64,000 nucleotides of DNA from Enterobacter sp. RHBSTW-00175 (GCF_013927005.1 NZ_CP055930.1:4836001-4900000), one strand, 5' to 3'. Counted from the stretch's first letter, positions 7,731 through 16,737 are shown. Notes: generated by a model not told the origin, from the sequence alone. Numbers and translations are program-made.

Positions 7731-8780
7731 TTATTCTGCGCTCAGTGATGCCATATCAATAACAAAACGGTGCGCCATATCACCCTGTTCAAGACGAGCG
7801 AAAGCATCGTTAATCTGATCGATTTTAATCATTTCACACTCAGGGTAGACATTATGTTTCGCACAGAAATCCAGCACTTCCTGGGTTTCTGTAATGCCAC
7901 CAATCAGCGAACCGGCAACACGGCGGCGTCCCATTACCAAAGGGATCGTCAGCGGTTCATCCATCAGACCAATTTGGCCGACAATGACTAACGAGCCATC
8001 AATATCTAACAGCGGTGTGTAGATATTCAGATCATGCTTAACGGGCGCAGTATCAATAATTAAATCGAATGCGCAGGCCGAGCCCTGCAATACCTGCGCA
8101 TCTGAAGAAGGCAGAATGCCTTTCGCACCTAGCGCTTTTGCCTCCTCCTCTTTGTTTTTGGTTCGACTGATGACGGTCACCTCGGCCCCCATCGCCACGG
8201 CCAGCTTAACCGCCATATGGCCCAGGCCACCTAATCCGATCACGCCAACGCGGCTGCCTGGGCCAATATTCCAGGTACGCAGCGGAGAGAATGTCGTGAT
8301 ACCGGCGCACAGAATCGGCGCGGTTTTCGCCAGATCCATATTTTCCGGTACGCGCAGCACAAACTCTTCACGCACAACAATATGTTTGGAGTAACCGCCC
8401 TGAGTGACTTCGCCGCTAATGCGATCCGGTGCGCCGTAGGTCGGCGTCATCCCGTTACGACAGAACTGTTCTTCACCATGTTCACACTGATCGCAGTGCA
8501 TACCACTGTCCACCATACAACCAACAGCGACATGATCGCCCACATGATACTTTTTGACGTTCTGTCCTAGTGACGTCACAATGCCAACAATTTCGTGACC
8601 CGGGATCAACGGGTAAAGCTGTGGCCCCCAGTCTCCATTAACCGTATGCAGGTCTGAGTGACAAACTCCGCAGTAGAGAATTTCAATGGCGACGTCGTTT
8701 TCACGTAAATCGCGACGCTCGAAATGATAAGGAACCAGTTTCGCATCGGAAGCGTGCGCGGCATAACCAACCGTTTTCAT
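7731..8780 (-). CDS. Zinc-dependent NAD(P) alcohol dehydrogenase, YahK-like
   Basis: A 349-residue medium-chain dehydrogenase of the cinnamyl-alcohol/YahK type, expected to reduce aldehydes with NADPH in the cytoplasm. Visible are the catalytic zinc ligands (CGVCHSDLH near residue 40 and GHE near 60), four cysteines of the structural zinc (MHCDQCEHGEEQFC), the nucleotide-binding GLGGLGHMAVK near 180, and the family's GSLIGGITETQEVLDFC toward the end. The start at 8780 follows GAGGTATTT; eleven further residues upstream in frame lack such a site. It lies 110 bp downstream of an exported hydrolase on the same strand, probably an operon. A second paralogue is at 54859-55905. Confidence 0.9.
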   Translation of the reverse strand: MKTVGYAAHASDAKLVPYHFERRDLRENDVAIEILYCGVCHSDLHTVNGDWGPQLYPLIPGHEIVGIVTSLGQNVKKYHVGDHVAVGCMVDSGMHCDQCEHGEEQFCRNGMTPTYGAPDRISGEVTQGGYSKHIVVREEFVLRVPENMDLAKTAPILCAGITTFSPLRTWNIGPGSRVGVIGLGGLGHMAVKLAVAMGAEVTVISRTKNKEEEAKALGAKGILPSSDAQVLQGSACAFDLIIDTAPVKHDLNIYTPLLDIDGSLVIVGQIGLMDEPLTIPLVMGRRRVAGSLIGGITETQEVLDFCAKHNVYPECEMIKIDQINDAFARLEQGDMAHRFVIDMASLSAE

Positions 8781-8890
8781 AAATACCTCATGGAGTGATG
8801 GATTCGGCGTCATTGTTTTTGCAACCGAATAAAAATGACTAAATTACTATTGGTTTTTTCCTGTGTTTATTTCTTAAAAATAGATGGTGA

Positions 8891-9973
8891 TTATTGTTTA
8901 TTTAGATACTTATTGAAGAATTCCGTTATGCCATTGAACGGGATTTTATCCATTCGATCATACAAATCAACATGAGTAGCACCCTTGACAATCAGAAGCT
9001 CTTTTGGCTGATTTGCCGCTTCATATGCTGTTTTGGAGAAATAAAGCGAATGCGCTTTTTCACCATGGACAAATAAGATAGGACGCGGAGAGATTTCCTT
9101 AATATAGGTCATCAGAGGGAAATTCATAAATGACATCGGCGTTGTCACTGACCATGAATTTCCTGAGTTAACGGCGCGTGGATGATATCCTCGTTTGGTC
9201 ATATAATAGTCCGCATAGTCCACGAGGAACTGCGCTTCGCCGCCCTTCAGTTTATTGTAAGCTGGCTGATAAGCCGGTTTACCGTTTGCCGCATCTTCCC
9301 AGCGTTGAAGGCTCAGCTTCTCAAGTGTCTGCTCACGTTGCACCGGGGTTACGCTGTCATTGTACCCTTTCGACATAACGCGGCTCATATCATACATGGT
9401 GCTGGCGACAACAGCTTTTACGCGTTTATCAACAGCAACAGCGTTCAGTGCAATCCCGCCCATACCGCAGATACCGATTACGCCGATACGTTCCCGATCC
9501 ACATAGGATTGTAATCCAATGAAATCCACCGCAGCCATAAAGTCTTCGGTATTAATATCCGGGGAGGCTATATTGCGTGGTTCCCCACTGCTTTCCCCTG
9601 TATAAGAAGGATCAAAAGCCAGCGTCACGAATCCGCGCTCGGCTAACGTTTGTGCGTAAAGGCCTGATGCCTGCTCTTTTACTGCGCCGAAAGGCCCGGA
9701 AATAACCAGTGCCGCAAACTTCTTATTACCGCGATCTTTAGGCAGATAAACATCTGCGGCCAGCGTAATACCATAACGGTTTTTAAACGTTACCTTTTGA
9801 TGTTCCACCTTGTTACTCCTCGGGAAGGTTTTATCCCAGGTCTGAACCAGAGGTAATGAAGAATCTGCTGCACCAGCTATTGACTGGGCGACCGCAGATT
9901 CTGCTGAAAGCAGAGCCAACGCTCCGGCAAGGAGTGCACCATTAAAAAAGCGATTTGGGGATTTAATTGTCAT
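8891..9973 (-). CDS. Exported alpha/beta hydrolase, YcjY-like, with a Cys nucleophile
   Basis: A 360-residue protein with an N-terminal signal peptide ending near AVA-Q (residues 1-29), so probably periplasmic. The alpha/beta-hydrolase fold is shown by GPFGAVKEQ (oxyanion region), DPSYTGESSGEPRN, the nucleophile elbow GICGMGG, an acid region (FVHGEKAHS) and a late GATHVDLYD that gives the His. The nucleophile is Cys, not Ser, as in dienelactone hydrolases. The relative at 11371 has the same layout. The substrate is unknown. It starts upstream of the alcohol dehydrogenase and is divergent from the AraC gene at 10267, which may control it. Confidence 0.85.
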   Translation of the reverse strand: MTIKSPNRFFNGALLAGALALLSAESAVAQSIAGAADSSLPLVQTWDKTFPRSNKVEHQKVTFKNRYGITLAADVYLPKDRGNKKFAALVISGPFGAVKEQASGLYAQTLAERGFVTLAFDPSYTGESSGEPRNIASPDINTEDFMAAVDFIGLQSYVDRERIGVIGICGMGGIALNAVAVDKRVKAVVASTMYDMSRVMSKGYNDSVTPVQREQTLEKLSLQRWEDAANGKPAYQPAYNKLKGGEAQFLVDYADYYMTKRGYHPRAVNSGNSWSVTTPMSFMNFPLMTYIKEISPRPILFVHGEKAHSLYFSKTAYEAANQPKELLIVKGATHVDLYDRMDKIPFNGITEFFNKYLNKQ

Positions 9974-10266
9974 GATATTAAAAACCTTTCATTTGTAGAT
10001 AAGGATTCTGTTTTTAAACATCTCGCATGTGTATTTCAATAATGCTCGTTGCATGAGCAGTTTTAATATATTTACCGTCTGTGCCGTCTTACTCATCCAG
10101 GGGTTTGTTGGAGTGTTGCTATTTTGGATGTCGGAGAGGAAATGTGTTATTAAAATACTCTGTGATTTTTGCCTGATCCTATGAATCTGTAGTGAAAGCG
10201 TGTATTTCAGTTTTTTAAGCTGGTAAGTTAGCCTCAGAGAGATATAGCAAATTTGAGGTGTTCAAA

Positions 10267-11181
10267 ATGGTGTCAGACAGATCGGTTGAGGAATTACTCG
10301 GTGCGCTTACCCGGGATATCGCACTGCGTACGCCAGGCACCGGTGATTTCCCCACAGCATTAGACGGACTGGAATTATTCCGGCGAAATGAGCCTGCTTC
10401 CCCGGTAAGCTGCCTGGTTCCTCCCAGCGTCGTACTGGTGACCGATGGTGCGAAGATCATGTGGGTTGGGGGTCAGCCTTATAAATATGATACGGAAAAA
10501 TTCCTGATCACCTCTCTCGACCTGCCCGCAAGTTCAGAAGTGCTTAAAGCATCGTCATCCCGTCCGTGCGTCGGCATAGCCTATAAACTCGACCAGCGTG
10601 TATTGATGGAGTTAATTGCGCAGGGAAGTCTGCCGCCTGTCAAAAAGCGAGATTTGGGGGCTGGTGTCGGAATAGGTACCGTTACCGATGTCCTGCTTGA
10701 GACTTTTTGCCGTCTGCTTTCATTGCTTGACGAGCCAGAAGCAATCCCGATTCTTGGTCCACTTATTCAACGGGAAATACATTACCGGCTGCTGATGAGT
10801 GACCAGTCCGATCATCTCAGACAGATTGCAGCCGTTGACGGGCATGGCTACCGTATCGGCAAAGCAATTGACTGGCTGAAAACCAATATCTCATCACCTT
10901 TACGTATCGAGGAGCTCGCGAGTCGTGTGCAGATGAGCACGCCCTCTTTCCACCATCATTTCAGGCAACTTGCGGGAATGAGTCCGCTCCGTTATCAGAA
11001 ATGGCTGCGTCTTAATGAAGCACGACGGCTGATGCTCAATGAGCATAATGATGTCACCACGGCGGCGTTTACTGTTGGCTATGAGAGCTTATCTCATTTC
11101 AGTCGCGAATATACGCGGATGTTTGGCGTATCACCAAAAAGAGATATTACTGTGCTGAGGCAGTCAGCCAGTAAGCGCTAA
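10267..11181 (+). CDS. AraC-family regulator with AraC_N domain (YqhC-like)
   Basis: A 304-residue regulator. Residues about 15-170 form the AraC_N cupin-like sensing domain and the C-terminal 100 residues two helix-turn-helices (IEELASRVQMSTPSFHHHF and TTAAFTVGYESLSHFSREY). The architecture matches YqhC, which in E. coli activates aldehyde-reductase genes. I use the ATG at 10267 because GAGGTG lies 6 bases before it; a GTG three codons earlier would overlap that site. The gene is divergent from the hydrolase and alcohol dehydrogenase operon (8780-9973), its most likely target. The 290-bp gap between them holds both promoters but no clear operator that I could read. Confidence 0.85.
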   Translation: MVSDRSVEELLGALTRDIALRTPGTGDFPTALDGLELFRRNEPASPVSCLVPPSVVLVTDGAKIMWVGGQPYKYDTEKFLITSLDLPASSEVLKASSSRPCVGIAYKLDQRVLMELIAQGSLPPVKKRDLGAGVGIGTVTDVLLETFCRLLSLLDEPEAIPILGPLIQREIHYRLLMSDQSDHLRQIAAVDGHGYRIGKAIDWLKTNISSPLRIEELASRVQMSTPSFHHHFRQLAGMSPLRYQKWLRLNEARRLMLNEHNDVTTAAFTVGYESLSHFSREYTRMFGVSPKRDITVLRQSASKR

Positions 11182-11205
11182 TATCCCGTCGAACTCGTTT
11201 CATCC

Positions 11206-11213
11206 CCCTGCCC
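11206..11213 (-). promoter_or_regulatory. KOPS octamer on the minus strand
   Basis: CCCTGCCC on the plus strand, i.e. GGGCAGGG pointing left toward dif, in the gap between the AraC gene and the next hydrolase gene. Confidence 0.45.
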
Positions 11214-11370
11214 CTTATCTGGTCTATGAATTTCATTCATAGCACCTATTTAAGTAGCGTAATTATCTTTAACCGCAATTTCGTTAATCTGGGTGCATCA
11301 GGAGAGTCAGCACCGCGAAGATGGTGGGGATCCCCCAACCTTAATGGCGGGGGGTGTTATTAGTGTCTAA

Positions 11371-12420
11371 CTAAATGTTTTTATCGAAGAATACGTCTAA
11401 CTTTTGCAAAGCCTGGTCAACATATTTTGGCACCCAGTAAGTCTCGATATGAGTAGCACCATCGATCAGGAAGAGTTCTTTGTCCTTCGTACCGGTGGCC
11501 TTAGCGAACGCATCTTCAGTCATATAGAGCGTATCCGCTTTTGTACCGGCAATCATCAGCAGTGGTTTATTGATGAGATTGATATGGTCCGTTACGTCAA
11601 AGCTCATCAAATCTAACAGGCTGCTTGTGGTGTATTTAAACGTTGAGTTCGGGTGTGCGTGGGTTTTCCAGTAGTACTCGTAGCCCTGCCGATATAAGGC
11701 AAAGGGTAATTTAGCAATCTGTTCATTAGTCAGGTTGGCATCACCGGAATAAAGCACTTCGCCTCCGGCGGCCTCCTGAGTTCGTGCGTCTGACGCCTGC
11801 TGAAGGCGCTGCTGGACAGTATCCAGCTGTGAATTCTGCATCCCATTACGGCGTACAAGACCGGAATTAAACATGCTGATGGTTGCAATGGATTTGAACC
11901 GTTTGTCCGTCTCGGCAGCAACGAGTGAATAACCACCACCACCGCAAATGCCAAGCAAGCCGAGGCGGGAAGTATCAACCCCCGGATACTGGCTGATGTA
12001 GTCAGCCATACCGTGAACGTCCTCAATACGGTTAGCCGGTTTATCCACGCTGCGAGGCATCCCGCCGCTGGCACCCTGATAAGCCGCGTCGGCGGTAATC
12101 GTGATGTACCCATGCTCAGCAAGGCGCTGTGCATACAACCCGGCGACCTGTTCTTTTACACCACCATTAGGATGCGCGACCACTATGGCAGGATATTTTT
12201 TGGCAGGATCATAGTTAGCAGGGGTATAGACATTCGCAGCAATCTGGATGCCATGCAGATCGTATTTCACCGGATGAATATTGACCTTGCCTTTGACGTT
12301 CTCAGTAATTGCACCTTCATAGACCAGTGTGAATGGATTCTTTTTGTAATCAGCCGCATTGACTGAGCTCACGCCAGCCATTGCCGTGAGCAGAATTGCA
12401 CTTATAAGTGTGAATTTCAT
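11371..12420 (-). CDS. Exported alpha/beta hydrolase, YcjY/dienelactone-hydrolase-like
   Basis: A 349-residue protein with a typical signal peptide (cleavage after SVNA, residue about 22). It has the hydrolase landmarks AHPNGGVKEQ, the elbow GICGGGGYS with Cys as nucleophile, IAGTKADTLY for the acid and GATHIETYW for the His. It is clearly a paralogue of the 8891 protein. It is divergent from the response regulator gene at 12683. A half-conserved copy of the predicted operator (12521-12536) and a full one (12564-12579) lie in the shared 262-bp gap, so the two-component system probably controls it. The physiological substrate is unknown. Confidence 0.85.
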   Translation of the reverse strand: MKFTLISAILLTAMAGVSSVNAADYKKNPFTLVYEGAITENVKGKVNIHPVKYDLHGIQIAANVYTPANYDPAKKYPAIVVAHPNGGVKEQVAGLYAQRLAEHGYITITADAAYQGASGGMPRSVDKPANRIEDVHGMADYISQYPGVDTSRLGLLGICGGGGYSLVAAETDKRFKSIATISMFNSGLVRRNGMQNSQLDTVQQRLQQASDARTQEAAGGEVLYSGDANLTNEQIAKLPFALYRQGYEYYWKTHAHPNSTFKYTTSSLLDLMSFDVTDHINLINKPLLMIAGTKADTLYMTEDAFAKATGTKDKELFLIDGATHIETYWVPKYVDQALQKLDVFFDKNI

Positions 12421-12498
12421 GGTTTCCCCCGATGAGTGTCGGCCTCGTTAAGCAGGCCCGCGGATTTAAATTTGCAGGCTCAGATTAGGGTGAAAGGA

Positions 12499-12516
12499 CT
12501 GTCAGCAGGGTGACAG
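12499..12516. promoter_or_regulatory. Everted repeat CTGTCA-N6-TGACAG
   Basis: The same half-sites as in the palindromic operators but turned outward, with six bases between. A similar arrangement (CTGTCA-N6-TGACC on the minus strand, 25267-25283) accompanies the operator before the DUF1471 gene. It may be an extra binding site for the response regulator. Confidence 0.35.
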
Positions 12517-12520
12517 GGAA

Positions 12521-12536
12521 ATAACATTTTTGTCAG
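12521..12536. promoter_or_regulatory. Imperfect copy of the CTGACA-N4-TGTCAG operator
   Basis: ATAACATTTTTGTCAG matches 10 of the 12 defined bases of the palindrome. Its centre is 43 bp (about four helical turns) from the perfect site at 12564, on the side of the divergent hydrolase gene. Confidence 0.4.
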
Positions 12537-12563
12537 GAAACGCGCTGGGATGGCTAAGCAATT

Positions 12564-12579
12564 CTGACAATGCTGTCAG
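12564..12579. promoter_or_regulatory. Predicted response-regulator operator, CTGACA-ATGC-TGTCAG
   Basis: A perfect 6-4-6 palindrome 103 bp before the response regulator start. The core TGACA-N4-TGTCA is the same as the CusR/HprR box described in E. coli. A second perfect palindrome of the same form lies at 14805-14820. Autoregulation of the two-component operon is the simplest reading. Confidence 0.65.
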
Positions 12580-12682
12580 GTAACCGTCAGCTTTATGTTG
12601 GCAACCAGGGGGCAAAATGGTCTCGGTAACAGGGTTGTTCAGGTATTGAAGCGCCGATGAAAAATTAAGAGGAAGTTCCGTT

Positions 12683-13363
12683 ATGCGCCTGTTGTTAGTC
12701 GAAGATGAAGAAAAAACGTCAACCTATCTCAACCGTGCGTTGAGCGAGTCCGGTTTTACGGTAGATGTCTCTGCAGATGGCGCTGAAGGTCTTCATTACG
12801 CGCTGGAGTTCGACTACGACGCGATAATCCTGGATGTGATGTTGCCGGGGATGGATGGCTACCGGGTACTTGAGGGGGTGCGAGCGGCTAAACAGACACC
12901 GGTGCTGATGCTCTCGGCTCGCGGATCGGTCGATGAGCGCGTCAAAGGGCTGCGTCTTGGCGCGGATGATTATCTCCCCAAGCCCTTCTCTCTTATTGAA
13001 CTGGTGGCACGTATTCAGGCCCTGGTGCGTCGCCGCTCGATGGATGGTGCAGACATCACCCAACTGCAAATTCACGATCTGCATCTCGACTTACTGGCTC
13101 GCCGCGTTTTTCGCGCCGGAACACGGCTGGAGCTGACCGCGAAAGAGTTTTCCCTGTTGAGCCTTCTGGCCCGGCATCAGGGGGAGATCCTGTCAAAGAT
13201 GATGATTGCTGAACAGATATGGGACATGAATTTTGACAGCGATGCCAATGTGGTTGAAGTCGCCATTAAACGACTTCGTGCAAAAGTGGATGCCCCGTTC
13301 GACGTCAAACTGTTACATACCGTTCGTGGCATGGGTTATGTCCTCGAAGTCCGTTCTGAATAA
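12683..13363 (+). CDS. OmpR/PhoB response regulator, CusR/HprR type
   Basis: A 226-residue response regulator. The receiver domain (1-112) has the acidic pair E7/D8, the phosphoacceptor D51 (IILDVMLPG) and K100 (LPKPF). The C-terminal winged helix (about 128-222) shows the family's [19 protein letters not shown] and [14 protein letters not shown]. Similarity is closest to the heavy-metal and peroxide-responsive group (CusR, PcoR, HprR). The kinase gene follows directly. No copper efflux genes (cusCFBA, pco) are nearby, and the neighbours are redox or carbonyl enzymes, so an HprR-like role in oxidant sensing seems likelier than copper; this is inference. Confidence 0.9.
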   Translation: MRLLLVEDEEKTSTYLNRALSESGFTVDVSADGAEGLHYALEFDYDAIILDVMLPGMDGYRVLEGVRAAKQTPVLMLSARGSVDERVKGLRLGADDYLPKPFSLIELVARIQALVRRRSMDGADITQLQIHDLHLDLLARRVFRAGTRLELTAKEFSLLSLLARHQGEILSKMMIAEQIWDMNFDSDANVVEVAIKRLRAKVDAPFDVKLLHTVRGMGYVLEVRSE

Positions 13364-13378
13364 ATGAAGGGGATAATC

Positions 13379-14836
13379 ATGCCTAAGCGTTCCATCTCAG
13401 TTCACCTGGCGCTGATGTTTGCTTTATCCGCGCTGCTGATTGTGTCCGTAATCGGTATCCTCCTGAGAAGCTCCTTGCATGATTCTTTGCAAAAGCAGAT
13501 GCACAACGAGCTGTTGTTCCGGGAATCATTAATGAGCCCGTGGATCACCGCACGAACCTCGGCTGAAGGCTGGTCTACGCTTGCCAATAAATTCACCGTA
13601 TTAACCAATTCTGAAGGTGAGCGCGTTCGCTACTGGATCGTGAGCGATAACCCGCGCTTTAGCGTAGGAGGAACGCCACCAGTAGGCGTTCAGTGGTCTT
13701 CTTTGCAGGAAGGTTTTAATAAAGTGCCTGGCGCATCGGAAGGCGCATGTTCACTGTTCCTGTTAGTGAAAACTATCCCCGCCAATGGAGAAAGACCCGA
13801 GCTGCGCTATGTCGTTGCCATCGACTCAACACCCTACATGGGCACACTGAATGCCTTCACCAGGACGCTGCTTATCATAGCCGCACTGGGCGTCGTTATT
13901 GTCGCCATACTGGGCTACGTTGTTTCAAGGATTGGTCTTCGTCCAGTTGGCACCCTCAGTAGACAGGCCCAACAACTCGCTCCGGGGGACCATGGTCAGC
14001 GTCTGAATACCTGCGCGTTACCCCAGGAACTCCAGCAACTGTCATCATCATTTAATGGCGTGTTAGAGCGTCAGGAAATTGCCTGGCGTCAGCTCGACAG
14101 TTTTAATGCCGATGTTGCTCATGAACTCCGTACCCCGCTGACAAACCTTATCGGCCAGACGCAACTGGGGTTATCACGCCGACGTTCGCAGGATGAGCTG
14201 GAAGAGCTATTGGGTTCCAATCTGGAAGAGCTTGAACGCATGACGTCGATCGTTAACGACATGCTGTTCCTGTCTCATGCCCATGCGGGTGAACATGCCT
14301 CTCAGCTCACAAAGGTGTCCCTGCGAGAAGAAACCCTGAAAACAGCAGAGTATGTTGAACCTTCATTTGCTGAAAAACACCTCTCTCTGGATGTTCAAGG
14401 CGACGTCACCGCGCACATCGACCGACGACTGTTCCACCGCTCACTGGCCAATTTACTGGAAAATAGCACAAGACATTCGCCCTCCAATAGCACGGTTACA
14501 GTGCGGTTAAGCGAAAAAGGTCATCAGGCCTGGATAGAAGTTTCGAACCCGGGCGATCCGATAGCGCCAGCGCACTTACACCGGCTTTTCGAACGCTTTT
14601 ATCGCGTCGACACCTCCCGGGCCAGGAGTGATACCCATCATGGGCTGGGCCTGTCGATCGTACGCGCCGTCGCCATTATGCACCGGGGAGATGTCTTTGC
14701 GCGCAGTGAGAATGGCATCAATACATTTGGCCTTACCTTTGAGAAACAAGCGGATAAAACAGCGAGCAATGTTCACTCCGGCACTGATACGGGACCAGAG
14801 TTAACTGACAGAATTGTCAGGGGGGTGTCAGCCTGA
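13379..14836 (+). CDS. Sensor histidine kinase, CusS/HprS type
   Basis: A 485-residue inner-membrane kinase, partner of the regulator just upstream. Transmembrane helices lie at about 10-30 and 162-184, enclosing a periplasmic sensor of roughly 130 residues with a single Cys (near 124). A HAMP segment follows, then the H-box VAHELRTPLTN with H248, the N-box NLLENSTRHS and the G-box HHGLGLSIV. I choose the ATG at 13379 because AAGGGG sits 6 bases before it; an ATG at 13364, directly after the regulator's stop, would add five residues. The predicted operator 14805-14820 lies inside the last codons. Confidence 0.9.
   Translation: MPKRSISVHLALMFALSALLIVSVIGILLRSSLHDSLQKQMHNELLFRESLMSPWITARTSAEGWSTLANKFTVLTNSEGERVRYWIVSDNPRFSVGGTPPVGVQWSSLQEGFNKVPGASEGACSLFLLVKTIPANGERPELRYVVAIDSTPYMGTLNAFTRTLLIIAALGVVIVAILGYVVSRIGLRPVGTLSRQAQQLAPGDHGQRLNTCALPQELQQLSSSFNGVLERQEIAWRQLDSFNADVAHELRTPLTNLIGQTQLGLSRRRSQDELEELLGSNLEELERMTSIVNDMLFLSHAHAGEHASQLTKVSLREETLKTAEYVEPSFAEKHLSLDVQGDVTAHIDRRLFHRSLANLLENSTRHSPSNSTVTVRLSEKGHQAWIEVSNPGDPIAPAHLHRLFERFYRVDTSRARSDTHHGLGLSIVRAVAIMHRGDVFARSENGINTFGLTFEKQADKTASNVHSGTDTGPELTDRIVRGVSA
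14805..14820. promoter_or_regulatory. Predicted response-regulator operator, CTGACA-GAAT-TGTCAG
   Basis: A perfect palindrome of the same 6-4-6 form as the one before the response regulator gene, here 81 bp before the cupin start and within the end of the kinase gene. It suggests that the cupin operon has its own promoter under control of the two-component system. A further TGTCAG half-site follows at about 14825. Confidence 0.65.
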
Positions 14837-14901
14837 GGACATGACGCCCTCGTTAAAATCATCACAGGCAATCCCCCTCTTCATTGATAAGGACGCTATG
14901 T

Positions 14902-15381
14902 ATGATCAGACACTTACGTTACCTCGGGCTATTTATTCCCCTCTTTGCGTTTTCATCCTGGGCTGCGGAGCAAAATACCACTGTCCATATCGCCCCCGCA
15001 GGAAGCCAGAACGCGGTGTACGGGCCAGCGGAGAACTTTACCGGTCGCGTCCGGGTTGATCCTCTCTTCAAGCCTGATAACGACATCCGTGTTTCCGGGG
15101 CTTATGTCACCTTTGAGCCTGGCGCCCGCTCCGCCTGGCATACGCATCCGGCAGGTCAGCGACTGATTGTGACCTCTGGTGTTGGGCTAACCCAACAAGA
15201 AGGCCAGCCGGTGCAGATTATCCGCACGGGTGACGTTGTCACTTGCCCGGCAGGTGTAAAACACTGGCACGGGGCCACACCGGATAGCGCGATGACGCAT
15301 CTGGCAATAACCGGGGTTGTGGATGGCAAAAGCGTTAACTGGATGGAGAAAGTGACAGATGAACAATACCACGCCCATTAA
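14902..15381 (+). CDS. Exported cupin-domain protein
   Basis: A 159-residue protein with a signal peptide (to about residue 24, FSSWA-AE). The single cupin barrel carries the metal-site pattern WHTHPAGQR and, later, AGVKHWHGA, so a metal ion is probably bound. Such small cupins are often found with carboxymuconolactone-decarboxylase proteins, as here. I start at 14902 (ATG after AAGGA, 8-base spacing) rather than at a TTG six codons earlier. The gene overlaps the next one by 23 bp. Reaction unknown; a periplasmic quinone, peroxide or carbonyl function is only suggested by the neighbours. Confidence 0.85.
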   Translation: MIRHLRYLGLFIPLFAFSSWAAEQNTTVHIAPAGSQNAVYGPAENFTGRVRVDPLFKPDNDIRVSGAYVTFEPGARSAWHTHPAGQRLIVTSGVGLTQQEGQPVQIIRTGDVVTCPAGVKHWHGATPDSAMTHLAITGVVDGKSVNWMEKVTDEQYHAH

Positions 15382-16120
15382 GGCATTAACGGCAGGGGTG
15401 CTGCTGACCTTCGGTTTTGGTCTTACGGCACATGCTGCACCCGCCAATACAGGAGCTTCAGAAATGAACCATGAACAAACAGTTTCAGAAACACTGTCAG
15501 CCCGCCAGCAGGCCATCCCGTTGATTGCGGCATCGATGGCCAGCAGTCAGATGGATAAGCTGAATAAGGTCCTTAATCAGGGACTTGATGCCGGGCTCAC
15601 GATAAACGAAACCAAAGAGATACTCGTCCAGCTTTATGCCTACACGGGATTCCCCCGGAGCCTGAACGCGCTAAGCGAACTGATGAAGGTCGTCGAAGCA
15701 CGTAAGCAACGTGGCATTGAAGACGTTGAAGGAAAAGAACCCGCCGCCCCGATCCCTGTCGGGGATGAACTTCGCCGTATCGGTACCGCAAATCAGACGA
15801 AAATCTCAGGTGCCCCGGTTCAGGGGCCGCTGTTTGATTTTGCACCGGTCATTAACCAATTCTTGCAAACGCATTTGTTCGGCGACATTTTTGCCCGCGA
15901 TAACCTCGACTGGCAAAGCCGGGAGCTGGCAACGGTTGGCGCATTAGCAGCCACGCCGGGCGTTGAATCACAACTGCTGTCACATACGCGAGCAAGTATG
16001 CGGGTTGGGCTAACGGCAGCGCAGCTTCGCCAGCTGGCAGAGGTTCTGCGTGAACATGGCGAAAAAGATGCAGCGACACGAGCTGAAAAAGCGCTGCAAC
16101 AGGCGCTTGCAAACCATTAG
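15359..16120 (+). CDS. Exported carboxymuconolactone-decarboxylase (CMD) family protein, two CMD domains
   Basis: A 253-residue protein with a signal peptide (to about HAA, residue 27). Two CMD-type helical repeats are readable: ETKEILVQLYAYTGFPRSLN (about 85-110) and SRELATVGALAATPG followed by HTRASMRVGLTAAQL (about 190-225). It has no cysteine at all, so the AhpD-type CxxC peroxidase chemistry is impossible; a lactone or decarboxylation-like role, or a purely binding role, remains. It overlaps the cupin gene in a different frame, which suggests translational coupling. The export of such a protein is less usual than cytoplasmic CMD proteins. Confidence 0.85.
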   Translation: MNNTTPIKALTAGVLLTFGFGLTAHAAPANTGASEMNHEQTVSETLSARQQAIPLIAASMASSQMDKLNKVLNQGLDAGLTINETKEILVQLYAYTGFPRSLNALSELMKVVEARKQRGIEDVEGKEPAAPIPVGDELRRIGTANQTKISGAPVQGPLFDFAPVINQFLQTHLFGDIFARDNLDWQSRELATVGALAATPGVESQLLSHTRASMRVGLTAAQLRQLAEVLREHGEKDAATRAEKALQQALANH

Positions 16121-16129
16121 GAGTGGACT

Positions 16130-16714
16130 ATGGAGCATGATCCCAACCGCAGAATGTTGATAACAGCCCTTGCCGGGCTGACGCTGGCGAACGTCTCCCT
16201 GGCGACAGCTGCCACCGGAAATGCAAATGTGCAGGGTAAGAGTCGAATTCTGGTAGCGTATTTTTCTCGCAGCGGAAATACACGGGTGATTGCGGGCGTC
16301 ATTCACCGCAGCCTGAATACCGATCTGTTTGAAATCGAACCGGCTACACCTTATCCGGAAGATTATTTTCGGACCGTTGAACAGGCGAAAAATGAGCGTG
16401 AGCGAGGAGTAAAACCCGCATTAAAAAATAGCGTCGCAGATATCTCACGCTATGAAACCCTGTATTTAGGTTTTCCTGTCTGGGGGACCAGCGTGCCGCC
16501 CGTAGTGCAAACGTTTCTTAGCAGCCACAACCTTGCGGGCAAATTACTCATCCCTTTCATTACTCACGGTGGCTACGGTAAAGGAGACAGCGACGACATC
16601 CTTGCCAGCCTCGCCCCAACTGCGCGCCGGGAAAAACCGCTGATCATTGAATGTGATCAGGAGCGAAGAACGACAGAAACGGTCACCCGTTGGTTAGAGA
16701 CAATACGCAGCTGA
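16130..16714 (+). CDS. Exported flavodoxin-like protein with a Tat-type leader
   Basis: A 194-residue protein. The N-terminus carries twin arginines (NRRMLITALAGL, residues 6-17) before a hydrophobic stretch, the pattern of a Tat signal; this would fit export with bound FMN. The flavodoxin-like fold is shown by ILVAYFSRSGNTR (phosphate-binding loop, about 39-51), YLGFPVWGTSVPP and FITHGGYGKGDS. It starts 9 bp after the CMD gene and belongs to the same operon. A role as a periplasmic flavin reductase for the substrate handled by its neighbours is inference. Confidence 0.82.
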   Translation: MEHDPNRRMLITALAGLTLANVSLATAATGNANVQGKSRILVAYFSRSGNTRVIAGVIHRSLNTDLFEIEPATPYPEDYFRTVEQAKNERERGVKPALKNSVADISRYETLYLGFPVWGTSVPPVVQTFLSSHNLAGKLLIPFITHGGYGKGDSDDILASLAPTARREKPLIIECDQERRTTETVTRWLETIRS

Positions 16715-16737
16715 TTTATTAATAAGAGGAAATACCC

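Noticed and set aside
12683-14836. Two-component system as the copper system CusRS or PcoRS
   Set aside because: Sequence fits that group, but no cusCFBA, pco or copper ATPase gene is near and the neighbouring enzymes act on redox or carbonyl compounds. HprRS-like is preferred, without a gene symbol.
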